Shown here in pieces: positions 1 through 10,430 of a DNA stretch of 64,000 nt. A program made the position numbers and the translations under genes. This DNA comes from Prorocentrum cordatum (taxonomy: Eukaryota; Sar; Dinophyceae; Prorocentrales; Prorocentraceae): NCBI GenBank assembly GCA_963575745.1, contig CAUYUJ010014258.1, positions 1 through 64,000 on the forward strand, given 5' to 3'. Below the pieces are notes generated by a model. The model saw nothing but the letters and a program-made list of their open reading frames with translations. It did no database searches and was not told where the DNA came from. How positions within the stretch are numbered: the first letter of the stretch is position 1; each line of letters starts with the position of its first letter.

Positions 1-159
1 GGTATGGGGTCGGGGGAAGGGTTAAGACACCCTCCCCGCCCGCATGTTGTCTCGCTCACTTCCACCCGCCCTCCCAACACAGAAGTAGCACCCGAGCCTC
101 AGCGCGTTCAGCGATCGTCCATGGACGGACGGCTATTGGGAACCAAAAACAGATCCCAC

Positions 160-360
160 TTGCGTGATGCTGGGGCGAGGGGCGCCACGCGTGCTAGGCG
201 CGCCACGCGCGCCAGGTGCGCCAGGCACAAGCGTACCAGGCACGCCTGGCGCGCCAGATGCGCCACGTGCTCCACGTGCGCCATGTGTGCCGCATGCTTC
301 AGCCGCGCCACGTTCGGGGCACGCGTGGAGTGTGCCAGGTGCGCCCTCGCACGTGACAGC
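160..360. repeat. Short-period GCGCCAGGC-type degenerate repeat
   Basis: A run of near-copies of gcgccaggc/gcgccacgtg with a period of about 9-12 bp. The region is open in several frames on both strands, but the translations are low-complexity Arg/Ala/Pro/Cys and I see no protein domain. I treat it as repeat DNA. Confidence 0.7.
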
Positions 361-384
361 ACACATCGAGAAACATGTCGGCTC

Positions 385-560
385 CACCGTCCTTGTCGAA
401 GATCAGTGCATAATCGCGGCGGGGTGGCCATTCTGGCGTTTGGTGGGCTTGCACGCAGACATCAGGCAATATGCCAGCATACCCGCCGTCCTTGTCAAGA
501 ACCAATGCAGAGTGATCGCGGGGTGGCCCGCGCACGATCCAAATTCAGCGACGAAGTTCA
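385..560 (+). repeat. Two copies of a ~97-bp direct repeat
   Basis: The segment around 388-428 (core cgtccttgtcgaagatcagtg) recurs diverged at 486-530 (core cgtccttgtcaagaacc). A third copy lies at about 1962-2012, where the shared words are caggcaatatg and ccgccgtcctggtcaa. It is therefore a small dispersed family on both sides of the 90-bp array. Confidence 0.65.
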
Positions 561-710
561 GTTTATATTGTTCCCAACCATCCTGTGGTGCTGGGTCCTC
601 GTTCTGAAGAGACAGCGCCCCGCGTTCACTCCATTCCTTCCTCCCCCTCCTCCCTACTCCCATCCTGGCTTCTGCACAGCATATACCCTCATCTCATTAC
701 CATCATGAGC

Positions 711-1867
711 ACCCGCACCCGATTCGGCACACCCATCACGCGTTCCGTTGCCTCATAAGGGGGCTCCACCGGCGGCACGGTCTGGATGGCGTACTTGCAC
801 CCGATTCGGCTCACCCCTCACACGTTTCGCGGCTCCGAAGGGAGCTCCACCGAAGACCCTAACGGCAGGGCCCGCATGGCGTACCCGCACCCGGTTCGGC
901 ACATCCCTCACACGTATTCGTGGCCCCACAGGGAGCACCTCCGAAGACCTTACCTGCAGGGTCCGCATGGCGTTCCTGCACCCGATTCGGCACACCCTTC
1001 ACACGTTTCGTGGCCCCATAGGGAGCTGCACCGAAGGCCCCAGCGGCAGATTCAGCATGGCGTACCCGCGCCCGATCCGGCTCACCTCTCATACGTTTCG
1101 CGGCCCCAAATGGAGCTCCACCAAAGTCCCCAGCGCAGGGTCCGCATGGTGTACCCGCATTCTATTCGGCACACCCTTCACACGTGTCGTGGCTCCATAT
1201 GGGGTTCCACCGAGGGCCTCAGCGGCAGGGTCTGGATGGCGTACCCGCACCCGATTCGACACACCTTTCACACGTACTGTGGCCCCATATGGGGGCTCTT
1301 CCGAAGGCCCTAGCGCCAGGGTCCGCATGGCGTACCCGCACCTGATTCGGCTCACCCCTCACACGTTTCTTCGCCCCGAAGGGAGCTCCACCGCGGCAGT
1401 GCCCGCATGGCGTATCCGCACCCGATTCAACCCCCTCCCCCGCCGAAAGCCTCAGCGGCGGGGTCCGCATGGCGTGCCCGCGCCCTGTTCGGCAAACCTC
1501 TCACACGTTTCGCGGCCCCAAAGGAAGCCCCACCGAAGGTACCACCGGCAGGGTCTGCATGGAGTACCCGCACCCTATTCGGCACACCACTCATACGTTT
1601 CGCGGCTCCGAAGGGAGCTCCACCGAAGGCCCCGGCGGCAGGGTCTGGATGGCGTACCCGCACCCTATTCGGCACACCCCTCACACGTTTCGCGGCTCCG
1701 AAGGGAGCTCCACCGAAGGCCCCGGCGGCAGGGTCTGGATGGCGTACCCGCGTCCGATTCGGCTCACCCCTCACACGTGCCGTGGCCCCATAGGGAGGTC
1801 CACCGAAGGCACGAGTGGCAGGGTCCGCGTGGCGCACCCGCCCCATGTCGGGACACCCATCACTCCT
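711..1867 (+). repeat. 90-bp tandem repeat, about 13 copies
   Basis: Consecutive units are phased 90 bp apart: gagctccaccgaagg recurs at about 1616 and 1706, with the same order of blocks (gcgtacccgcaccc, attcggcacacccctcac, acgtttcgcggc). One unit near 1380-1450 is rearranged. Because 90 is a multiple of 3, reading frames stay open across the array on both strands (a 396-codon plus frame and shorter minus frames). The translation is a 30-residue repeat with no recognisable domain, so I do not call a gene. Confidence 0.9.
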
Positions 1868-1989
1868 CTCCCCTTGTTTCTTTGCACTTGTCTCGCGGTG
1901 CCCGCAGCTTCAGATGGTTGGGCCCTGCGACAGGATGATTTTTTGATACGGGTGGTGGCCCTGCGCGCAGCAGGCAATATGACACCCTC

Positions 1990-2062
1990 CCGCCGTCCTG
2001 GTCAAAAAACAATACAATTGCCCCGAAGTGCATTTTGTATGGTTTTTTGACGGGGACGGCGG
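1990..2062. other. 21-bp-arm hairpin at the edge of the ACG array
   Basis: The left arm at 1990-2010 and right arm at 2042-2062 are inverted copies matching at 19 of 21 positions around a 31-nt loop. The left arm is also part of the dispersed ~97-bp repeat family. Confidence 0.7.
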
Positions 2063-2073
2063 TCGGCGACGGC

Positions 2074-2107
<34 letters not shown>

Positions 2108-2245
2108 ACGACGACTGCGACGACGGCGACGACGACGACAACGACGGCGGGCGACGACGGCGACGACGGATACGACGGCGACGACGTCGACGACGACGGC
2201 GACGACGGCGACGGCGACGGCGACGACGACGGCGACGACGGCGGT

Positions 2246-2279
<34 letters not shown>

Positions 2280-2294
2280 ACGACGACGGCGACA

Positions 2295-2327
<33 letters not shown>

Positions 2328-2355
2328 GGGCTGACGACGAAGACGACGTCGGCGA

Positions 2356-2387
<32 letters not shown>

Positions 2388-2394
2388 GCGCCGG

Positions 2395-2432
<38 letters not shown>

Positions 2433-2512
2433 GGGCTGATGATGACGACGACGGCGTCGGCGACGGCGACGGCGACGACGACGGCGACGGCGACGATGAC
2501 GTCGACGATGAT
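2063..2512 (+). repeat. (ACG/GAC)n trinucleotide array with interruptions
   Basis: About 450 bp of cgacga/cgacgg triplets, interrupted by gat, gtc and aac. The open frames through it translate to homopolymeric Arg, Asp, Val or Ser runs and are artefacts of the repeat. Confidence 0.95.
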
Positions 2513-2790
2513 GAACCCCCCCTCTTCCCTGGCTGCTGGTCGCCGCCGCTGGCGCCGGCGCCAGCGCGCCGGCGCTGGCGCCGGGGAGGGGGGTCCGAAC
2601 ACCCCTTCCCCTCGTGCCGGGGGGGGAGGGTTCGAACCCCGCCTCCTCCTGTGGGGGAGAGGGGGGGTCGGGGAGCGTGGGGGGAAGGGTGTTGGGTGGG
2701 GGAAGTCCCCCTGGGTCTGTTCGACGGCGCCGAATGTTCGGGGGGGGCGCCCCCCCCTGGTTCAATCGCGCCGCCGAATGTTCCCAAGGC
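2513..2790. other. GC-rich spacer with a 20-bp perfect palindrome
   Basis: No gene seen. The segment contains the self-complementary 20-mer at 2547-2566 (centre gccggc), G-runs, and a repeated gcgccgaatgtt word at about 2727 and 2771. Confidence 0.6.
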
Positions 2791-2992
2791 AAGCGCCCGT
2801 GAAACGCGCTCCCTCTGTCTTCACCTCCGCGGTGCCGCTCTGGTCGCCCACGTCGCCCATCTCGTCGCCGTTCGGTTCCTCCACCTCGCCGTTTGTGTCG
2901 ACGCCTTTGGGGTCCACGTTCATGTCGTCTGCGATGTGATCGTCCTCGTAGTCCTCTGGTCGGTCCATCGGCTCGTCCACGTAGTCTTTGTA

Positions 2993-4020
2993 CTAGATCG
3001 ATCCACTGACAGTCTCCGGCTTCGCGAGAATTCTCTCAGCCGTCGATAGGGGTAATCGGTAGTCCTCGTCCTTGCATTCACGTTGGTGTCGTTCTTCGGG
3101 TAGTTCGGCTCTCAGCTGCGCGTCCGTTGTCCTGAGCAATTTGTTACCATGCACGCACCAAGTCACTGATTGCCTGAGCTTGTCCGGGTCGTATGCGCAC
3201 TTGACCTTTGTCACCATGGCGGGTCCTGTCCAGTAGCTCTTGATGTCGCTCTCACCCTCGTCACGCCTCCAGGGGTACCCCCGCTCGCCGATCTGGAACT
3301 TTCTCGAGAGGGGCCGGTTCCTTGCTGCCAGCGCCTTCACACTGCGCGCGCCTAGTTGGTCGCCAGGAATGTCTTGCCAGCATCTTTCCTGCGCCCCCAG
3401 GTTCTTGTAGAACTTCTCGTAGTGCTCGCCCAGGTCGCCCGTCGTGGTGGGCTCGTCCGCTAGGCCGCCCAGATCGCGGGGCTGCCGACCCAGCGCTCGC
3501 TGAAAAGGCGTGAAGCCCATCACGTTACGCAGCGTGTTCCTCACGTCCTGCGTCATGCGCACCGTCATCTTCAGGCTGACGTCCGGGTGGTCCGCGGGAT
3601 ATGTAGCGATCTGCTCGCGTCGCACTTGGTGGTTTCTCTCCAAGAAACCAAGCTTGTGGTGCGCGTCTCTGGGTATCAGCTGCAACTTGATCTGCCAACT
3701 CGCACCACTCGCCGAACTCTTCACTCATATGAGCCCCACTCTGATCTGCCCGTTTCTTTGCCAGTGCCCCGGCCCGCTGGATCCAGTGCTTCTCGATCGC
3801 TTTGATCTCGGTACTGGCCTTATCGTCGCTCGCCATCGCGTCCACCTCCTATCTCGAGTTTTCATCCATGATCGTGAAGATCATCTTGCGCTTGTCTTTC
3901 CACATCACGTGGAAGGTGCCGATGTTGATCGTGTCGTTGGAGCCTCTGTCCCTCGGGATGCGGGCGATCCTCGCCGCCTTCGGCCTCAACCTCTTCAGGC
4001 ATGTCTCGCATGTGTAGATC
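2993..4020 (-). pseudogene. Integrase (DDE) domain of copia-like element
   Basis: Order on the minus strand: a CxxC piece (YTCETCLK, about 4010), first catalytic Asp in FTIMDENSR (about 3870), an in-frame TAG, second Asp in ADQSGAHMSEEF (about 3745), a frameshift near 3720, then catalytic Glu in GFLERNHQVRREQ (about 3650). The C-terminal part (3724-2993) is open and includes GFTPFQRALGRQPRDL and a basic GDEG/SYWTGPAMVTKV segment as expected after the rve core. A DD(35)E integrase would insert the cDNA into chromosomal DNA. With one stop and one frameshift in the core it cannot be made as one chain. Confidence 0.8.
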
Positions 4021-4177
4021 CCCGCTCAGCGGATGGGACGGTCCTCCACGTTCATCTCCTTGAGCGCCGCCGCCAGCGCTTCGCTCGATGGGTGTCCCTT
4101 CTGGATCTATACCTTCTTGACCGACTTCACCTCTTCGATCATAAACTTCTTGGGCAGGGCCTTCCATGTCATCCGGT

Positions 4178-4725
4178 TCACTGTCCTATCGAGGCTCTCC
4201 TGCGACATCTCCTCCACCGCGCAGCTGGACTCGTCCTGCGGGCCCCCGTCGATGCACATCGCCGCCTGCAGCGCCACCTTGCGGGGGGGCAGTTCTCCCG
4301 CCTCTCATTTTGTGAGCTCCTTCTGGCAGTGTCTGTCGTACCGTGCAGCTGCATCGCCTCCGGAGTCCTTCTTTGCATCTCCCAGTTGGTGGTTCGCTCG
4401 TTCGTAGGCTTCTGAATCGGTCCCAGCCGCCTGCCTTCAGAATCTGTAGCTATCAATCCGTACGCGCAGTGGTCCACAAACGGATCGTAGCCCGACATGC
4501 CTGTCCACGCGTCGGTCTTCACGAATTAGCGTACTGGGGGTGCTCTATGTGCGCGTGCCGTTCGGATGCCTGCTGAATCTCGTAGATGTCGCGGCTGAGC
4601 TGTAGAAACTCCTTCTTCTGCTTGTCACGCTCGCGCGTGCGCTGCTGCCAGTAGTCGTCGTCCCTGCCAGCCTCGTTCAGCGTGTTGATCGCAGACCACA
4701 GCGTGCATGGCGGCGCTATCCACAC
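4178..4725 (-). pseudogene. WIAPPCT-type domain of dinoflagellate copia-like Pol
   Basis: 4725-4519 encodes MWIAPPCTLWSAINTLNEAG and a helical stretch ending RHAHIEHPQYANS. After one stop the same frame continues at about 4516 as KTDAWTGMSGYDPFVDHCAYG. A W-x-A-PPCT-xW box followed by an 'AHxEHP' and a 'D-x-C-x-YG' block is a recurrent segment between protease and integrase in dinoflagellate copia-like polyproteins. The PPC box recalls the catalytic loop of cytosine-5 methyltransferases, but I do not see the other methyltransferase motifs, so the biochemical role is unknown. Everything upstream and downstream is in the same strand and order as the rest of the element. Confidence 0.55.
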
Positions 4726-5059
4726 CTCCTATGGCGTTTCCTTCTCCAGCTTGTGGAATAAAGCAATCCGGTGAGCTGTCTTCTTGAAATCCCAGCCCGT
4801 CTCCAGTGCGAATTTGCGCCGCCTCGAAGTCGCCACGCTTCTGCACATGTTAAGATATGCGGCCTTCCGTCACAAAGACCTCCCATAGCTTCCGCTTGAC
4901 TTTGGGCTTCTCGTCTAGTGTGCGGTTCACCTGCTTGAACCTGTCTCGCAGCTGCTTCGCCTCGAAACCATTCATCTCCGCGTTCTCCTTCTCCTTGCCA
5001 TAGCTGCTCGTCACGTGGTAGTCCGTTTCTTTGTTGCGCTTTATTTGGTGTTCACTGTC

Positions 5060-5600
5060 AGTGTGGACATCTGTTGAGCTTGTTTCGTCGTTCGCCGCCA
5101 TCGCTTCCACTGGGAAGCTCAACAGGTTGAGTATCATGTGGCCTTTCTCGTTCGTCTCGATGTCTGTCCATTCTGGCGGGTCCTCGTCTAGATACATTGC
5201 CTTCTTGTTGCGATAGTCGATCACCATGCCCCACTTCGCTCAGCAGGGTCTCGCCACCAGCAGGGACACCTTCCTGGACAGCAGGTGCACTGGTATCTTT
5301 CGTTTCTGCTTGCGCACCCATGCCGGCAACGTCAACGTCTGCTTTGCCGCCGACGTCTCGTCGTTGCCGAACCTGAACGTCCTGTGGCACCTCTCTCTGT
5401 AGTGATCTCTTTGGTGAGGCCTGCGGACGTCATCTTCTTCCTCCATTCTGGCCATTTGTACAAGTCCATGACTGGCTTCGTAGCTGCACTGTCGCCAACC
5501 CTTTCTCCCGTAGCCAGGTTCACCTCTTCTACCATCACGTCGCCGTCTTCATCCTGCACGATGCCTTTGATGATGCCATTCGGGATCTCGAACACCATTT
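5060..5600 (-). pseudogene. Protease-region block of copia-like Pol
   Basis: Three pieces in shifting frames: MVFEIPNGIIKGIVQDEDG (from 5598), FRFGNDETSAAKQTLTLP (about 5380-5320) and GMVIDYRNKKAMYLDEDPPE (5230-5160). From memory, the FRFGN...TLP and VIDYRN pieces sit in the C-terminal half of the retropepsin-like region of dinoflagellate copia elements. I could not find the expected catalytic D(S/T)GA triad residues, so the active-site half seems lost or shifted. It lies between gag and the integrase region in the normal order. At least two frameshifts and one stop (near 5240) break it. Confidence 0.55.
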
Positions 5601-5884
5601 TTGTGTCCTCGGTACCTCCTCCTCGTCGCGTCGTCTCTTGGACCTCTGTTCGTGCGACTGTGCAGCTCCTGATGCGAAGGTCTTGGGAATGCCGTCAGGG
5701 TGTCTCGCTTTTTGTGCGCCTTTTCCGCCTCCGTGTGGTTTCCTGCCGCCACGTCTGCCTTTAGCTTTTTTTCTTTGCTCGTGCTCCCACGAGACCCTCC
5801 AGGGTTCTCTCCTGTACCTTTTCCTCTTGTGTTGCTCGATCTAGAGGGTCCACACTCGTCGATCAAGACCACCACAGGGTGTAA

Positions 5885-7000
5885 TCATCTCGCCGTCGCC
5901 AGCTCTCTCATCTTCGCCCTCGCATCCGTGCAGTTGGCAAGCGCTTCCTCCGTCGCCTCGTAGGCTTGCTCGAGCTCCTCTGGGATGCCCTCACCACCGT
6001 CAGACCACTCGGTATTGTCTCCGTAGTAGGCTTCTCCGTAATCATCGTGAGGATTGTACTCCTCTTCGCGGCCGTAGTACACGTCGTCGTCTTCCAGCTC
6101 GAATTCCTCGGCACAGTACCCGTGTTCGGCATGCTTTTTGGATTTGTAGGCACTATTCACGCGATTGATGTCTCCCTTATGTGCGACGCTGTTTTCTCCG
6201 AACATCGTCTTGAGAGCGTCCGTCACGACCTGCACGCTCAGCTTGTTGTTGCACAGTGCCTTGAGGTTTGGCGTCTGCCATTGCGGCACGCCAGCTCTCG
6301 TCATCAAGTGCCATCCTGCCAGGAGGTCAGGCAGATCCAGTCCAGCCTCTCGTAGTTTTGACAACTCCTGTCCGTGTCGCAGCACGTACACGTTGAATGT
6401 CTCCTGGGGTCTGTGGCTGAACTCTCTAAAGCACGCATCACACCTGCTCAGCAACTCCACCTCCTGGGTGTATCGGTACAGCACGTTCAACTTGCCCAAT
6501 ATTTCGTCGAATGCCTCTTCGATGTCCATTCTCTCGAAACTCGTTATTTCGCATGTGTCCCACGCGTCTCCGTGCATGCTCTGCAAGAGGAGGTAGGCTC
6601 CTCCACTCACGACTGGTGCACCACGCTTTGTACACAGCCTTTGGAACACCGTCGCCCTCGCTCTGAAGTTCTGGAACGCGTCATACTTCAGGTCTTTGGC
6701 CTCTGGACAGCACTTTGCGAGCCCAGCGTCCATCTGATGAGTTCGCTCGTGCCACCGACCGTTTCGCTGGCTGTGCTCCTCTGGTTCAGCTAGGTCGCTG
6801 TCGTCTTCCCTCGGCATAGGTGTCCCCGCCGCCTATGCAGCCGCAACTTCAGCCGCATCTCCGCCGTCTCCGCTGGCAGGATCACCTGGAGGTCGTGGAG
6901 GCGCTCGTCCTCCATTGCCTTTGCCCTTGCCGCCAGGCTGGCGGCCAGGGAGCATCTTCTCAAAGAACTCAGAGAGATGCTTTCGACCCTTTTCGCCGCG
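5885..7000 (-). pseudogene. Gag-like protein of copia-type element
   Basis: The main open stretch is 6817-5885 (310 codons), beginning MPREDDSDLAEPEE. It has the helical Gag core with WHLMTRAGVPQWQ at about residues 170-182 and a very acidic C-terminal third (DDDVYYGREEEY). Upstream, in the same sense, a Gly/Pro-rich segment (KGKGNGGRAPPRPPGDPA) spans about 6836-7000 and is cut from the core by an in-frame TAG near 6833, so the original N-terminus was probably longer. An in-frame TGA at 5885-5887 ends the core, and the same frame stays open to 5549 afterwards. Gag would form the particle shell. I saw no CCHC zinc knuckle. Alternative: a domesticated gag, less likely given the context. Confidence 0.75.
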
Positions 7001-7716
7001 GATCTGGAGTCACTTGGCTCCGCTACCAGTGTCGGCAGCGCATTCTGCAACGCCGAAGTCCCTTCGCACGAGGTTAGGAAAAAGAAACACGACATGCATG
7101 AAACGGGGTAGATCGATACCAGTCGCTCGTAGCTTGTGTGACTCGGGGGCCCCTCAGTAACCTTCGATGCAACACAGCGGCGGGTGCACGCTCGTGTCAC
7201 AGCACGCTCGTGCCGGCACTCCCGAACCGCCGTGCTCTCCCAGGGCCGTCCCTCTGGACGTATGCCGGCGCCTCGCCTCGCCTCGCCCCCCCCTGCACCG
7301 GTGCAGCCGGGGGCTTCGGGCGCACCCTCCGGCAGCGTGCGCCGGGCGCCTCCCTCTGCTCGCCCGCCGGGCCCCTGCCCTTGCCGCCCCCCCCCGCCCC
7401 GTGCCGTGCCCCGCCGCCCCTGCCCCTGCCCCTCCCTGCCCCGTGCCGCCGCCGCTCCTCGCGTGCCCTGCCGCTTCCCCGTGCACGGGCCCCGCCCTCG
7501 CCCCTCCCTCTCTTCCTGCCCCCCTCTGCCCGTGCCTCCCCTCCGTGTCCGAGCGCGGGGCCCGAGGTGCGGCCGCGCTCGCAGGGCGGGCGTGGCGTGC
7601 GGCTGTGGGCCTCGTCTCGGTGTCCGCTCCACTCTTCTCCAGCTCTGCCCGTTCCGGGGGCAACGTTCAGGCGGGGTGACGGGCTCAGCGGGGATAGGCT
7701 CGGGGAGCGTACGATT
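7001..7716. other. GC-rich segment without recognisable gene
   Basis: Strongly C-biased on the plus strand (long ccc/gcc runs at 7280-7560). Several frames are open on both strands only because stop codons are rare at this composition. Translations are Pro/Arg/Ala-rich without domains. Nothing further seen. Confidence 0.6.
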
Positions 7717-7746
7717 TGCCATCGGGCCTATCGCCGATCCGTCGGC

Positions 7747-7778
<32 letters not shown>

Positions 7779-7812
7779 ATATATATATATATCTCTATCG
7801 CCGATTCCAGCT
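7717..7812. other. TA-expanded hairpin
   Basis: tcggcgat at about 7741-7748 and atcgccga at about 7797-7804 are inverted copies flanking about 48 bp of (TA)n, itself self-complementary. A related short version without the TA expansion lies at 8376-8408. Confidence 0.75.
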
Positions 7813-8310
7813 CGAGGCCCCCCCCCCCCCCCTTGCCCGTCCTTCCCCAACGTTCCCCCTCACCGTTTCTCCTTCCGCCCCCCGCCCGCGACGCCTGTGT
7901 GGTAGACTGCTCCCTCCCCGCCCGAGGACGACATGGCACACGGCCAGGGCAGGCGAGCAGAGCCGCCCTTCGCGCTGCGCCGGATTGCTCAGTGGGGCTG
8001 GTGCGCGTCTGTTCTGCTCAGGGGCAGCGCTCGGGGGGTAGCGGTACGCCTCGAGACGCCTCGAGATGAAGTTTCGATTCCGAGGTTTTCGAGGTTTTCG
8101 GTAGTTTTCGGCAGTTTGCGTCGATGCTCGGCGGTTTTCGAGCCTCGGGATGTCTTCCAGCAGCTGCGCCTCGCCGGGAGCTTTCCGAGGGTGCCGGGAT
8201 CGTCCCGAACGGCCGCCAAAGAGCCGAGCTATGACCCGAGAACCAGGGGCAAAAGGGTGGGGGATAGGCCCCTGGAGGGGATGCATCGCCCCCCCCAATC
8301 AATTACTGAT
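7813..8310. other. GC-rich spacer, no gene seen
   Basis: Contains a C14 run at about 7820-7833 and a duplicated cgaggttttcgaggttttcgg word near 8080-8105. No domain or coding signature that I can support. Confidence 0.5.
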
Positions 8311-8412
8311 CGCCGATAGGGGCCTGATAGCCCACCGCGCCCAGGAACGTGCGGATTCGCTATCGGGGGCCCATCGCCGATCTATCGGTGATGTATCACC
8401 GATTCCAGACCT
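8311..8412. repeat. Second copy of the GGCGAT hairpin sequence
   Basis: catcgccgatctatcggtgat followed by tatcaccgattccag at 8374-8408 repeats the order of blocks at 7717-7812 (catcggg, cgccgatc, tcgg(c/t)gat, ccgattccag). Here only gt replaces the TA array. Confidence 0.65.
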
Positions 8413-8477
8413 GCGTGCGGCCCCTGACACGAGAAGGGAATTGTCCGCCGAGCAGGGGCGCCCCCCAGAAATGTTTG

Positions 8478-8588
8478 CCGCGGAACGCGTGAGGGGCGCG
8501 CCGAGATGGGTGCGGCGCCGCTATGCGGACCCCCCGCTGTTGTCTTCGGCGGAGCTCCCTATGGGGCCGCGGAGCGTTTGAGGGGTCT
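8478..8588 (-). repeat. Isolated inverted copy of the 90-bp repeat
   Basis: Read on the minus strand, 8588-8478 follows the order of the 711-1867 unit: acgctccgcggccccatagg, gagctccgccgaagac, gggtccgcat, gcacccatctcggc. It is diverged and about one unit long, next to the ATG array. Confidence 0.75.
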
Positions 8589-8605
8589 GACACAGGAGTG
8601 CCAGG

Positions 8606-8643
8606 ATGATATGATGATGATGGTGATGATGATGATGATGGTA

Positions 8644-8709
<66 letters not shown>

Positions 8710-8969
8710 GTGCTGATATTGCTACTGATGATGATGCTGATGATGAGGAGGATGGTGCTGATGCTGATGCTGATGACGAGGATGAGGATGAGGATAAGGA
8801 TGATGATGCTGATGCTGATGCTGCTGATGTTGATGAAGATGCTGCTGCTGCCGATTATGATTATAATGATGATGATGCTGATGCTGATGCTGATGCTGAT
8901 GAGCATGATGATGAGGATGAGGATGAGGATAAGGATGCTGATGCTGGTGCTGATGCTGCTTCTGATGAC

Positions 8970-9050
<81 letters not shown>

Positions 9051-9660
9051 CACGTTGATGCTGATGACGATGAAGGTGACGATGATGATGAGGATGAGGA
9101 CGGTGATGCTGATGATGCTGATGCTGATGCTGATGCTGATGTTGATGATGGTGATTCTGATTAGCACTACCATGCTGATGCTGATGCTGATGCCGATGAC
9201 AACGCGGACGCAGGTTCTGATGCTGATGCTGATGCTGTTGATGATGATGATGATTCTGATTATGATAACGATTATGAGGATGATGAGGATGCTGCTGCTG
9301 CTGCTGCTGATGCTGATGATGATGCGGCTGCTGCTGATGATGATGATTCCGCTGCTGATGATGACGATGATGATGATGACAATTACGATGATGACGATAG
9401 TGACGATGATAATGAAGATGCTGATGATTATGATTATGATGGTGATAGTGGTGGTGGTGGCGGCGGTGGCGGTGGTAATGAGGATGATGCTGATGTTGTT
9501 GTTGGTGGTGGTGATGATGACTATGATGACGATGATGATGCTGCTGCTGCTGATGATCATGATGATGCTGATGTGATGATGATGATGGTGATGATGGTGA
9601 TGATGCTGATGATGATGATGATGATGAAGATGATGATGGTAACGGTGTCCGATGTATGAT
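8606..9660 (+). repeat. (ATG/GAT)n array of about 1 kb
   Basis: A continuous field of gat/atg triplets with gct, gag, gac and ggt interruptions. Pure stretches occur at 8650-8710 and 8968-9048. Open frames across it give poly-Met/Leu, poly-Asp, poly-His or poly-Ile and are not genes. Confidence 0.97.
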
Positions 9661-10200
9661 GAAGATGATGCGATGAAGCCATGCGGAAGGCAGAGGCAAG
9701 GAGAGGAGCAAGGGAGGAGGGGGAAGGAGTGCCGAGTGAGGACTTGTGGCGCCGTGGATTCAAAACGGGTGCCCGATTCAACACAGGATGGTTTGGCAAA
9801 ACACTGTAAGTCAAGCATTTTCGCATGACTGCTATACACGCATCGATTTCTGTGGTTCCCCGCCTAGTTCCCCAACTGTTCTACAACCTTTGTCATTTCA
9901 TGCCCGCAGGGGTACTTCTCAGCAACTTGTCTAATCACAAGCTGTCGCACCCCCACCAGCGGCCACCACTGCTGGTTGTATGAGCCTAAACATTCACGTG
10001 TCATGTGTTTGTGCATACATGTGTTTATTTTTGGTGTGTCTATCCGTAGCCCTGTTGCTCAAGATGATGTGGTGGTGGGCAGCAAGTCGAATCCATCTGG
10101 TTTCTGTTCGCCGTCCTTCCCGTCACAGGAAAAGAGCTTTCGATGTGTGCGCTCTGCGCGCTGTGCTTTTCGCGCTTCCCATATCCTTGGGCCTCTGCTC
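9661..10200. other. Unique-looking spacer, no gene seen
   Basis: Mixed-composition DNA between the ATG array and the first LINE-type element. A plus-strand frame is open from 9980 but has no supportable protein feature before about 10430. Confidence 0.5.
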
Positions 10201-10430
10201 AACAGAGTTTCCTCGAGGACTCGGACAAACTCCTTCTTCTCCGGTCGAATGTCCTCCCACTACACAAAGAGATCCGTGTCAGCAGCCTGGCGTAAACCCT
10301 TGGCTCAACAAGCGAGCTCGTGGACTTGAATGTGGCCCGAAACCCACTGTGGCATCCGCTACTTCCTCGGACGACCGCATGGACAGTCAACGCAGCCATC
10401 TGGGCCTCCCAAGTCTTCCTCCAGCACTAG

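Larger units (their letters stand above)
2762..7000 (-). mobile_element. Ty1/copia-like retrotransposon, decayed, RT part missing
   Basis: Read on the minus strand the conserved blocks run 7000 to 2762: Gag N-terminal Gly/Pro segment, Gag core, a spacer, a protease-region block, a WIAPPCT block, integrase, then an acidic tail. This order matches Ty1/copia Gag-Pol as found in dinoflagellates. The coding sequence is broken by several in-frame stops (for example at 5885-5887 and after the integrase Asp block near 3848) and by frameshifts between blocks. The integrase reading ends at 2993 and the acidic tail runs into GC-rich spacer and the ACG array. I see no YVDD box, RNase H or long terminal repeats. 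I infer a truncated, non-autonomous copy. Confidence 0.8.

Noticed and set aside
1860-2939. Arg-rich or Thr-rich proteins of about 300 residues
   Set aside because: Translations of the ACG array and flanking GC-rich DNA in overlapping opposite frames.
8506-9839. Long plus- and minus-strand proteins of 329-426 residues
   Set aside because: They are poly-Met/Leu, poly-Ile/Ser and poly-His translations of the ATG array.
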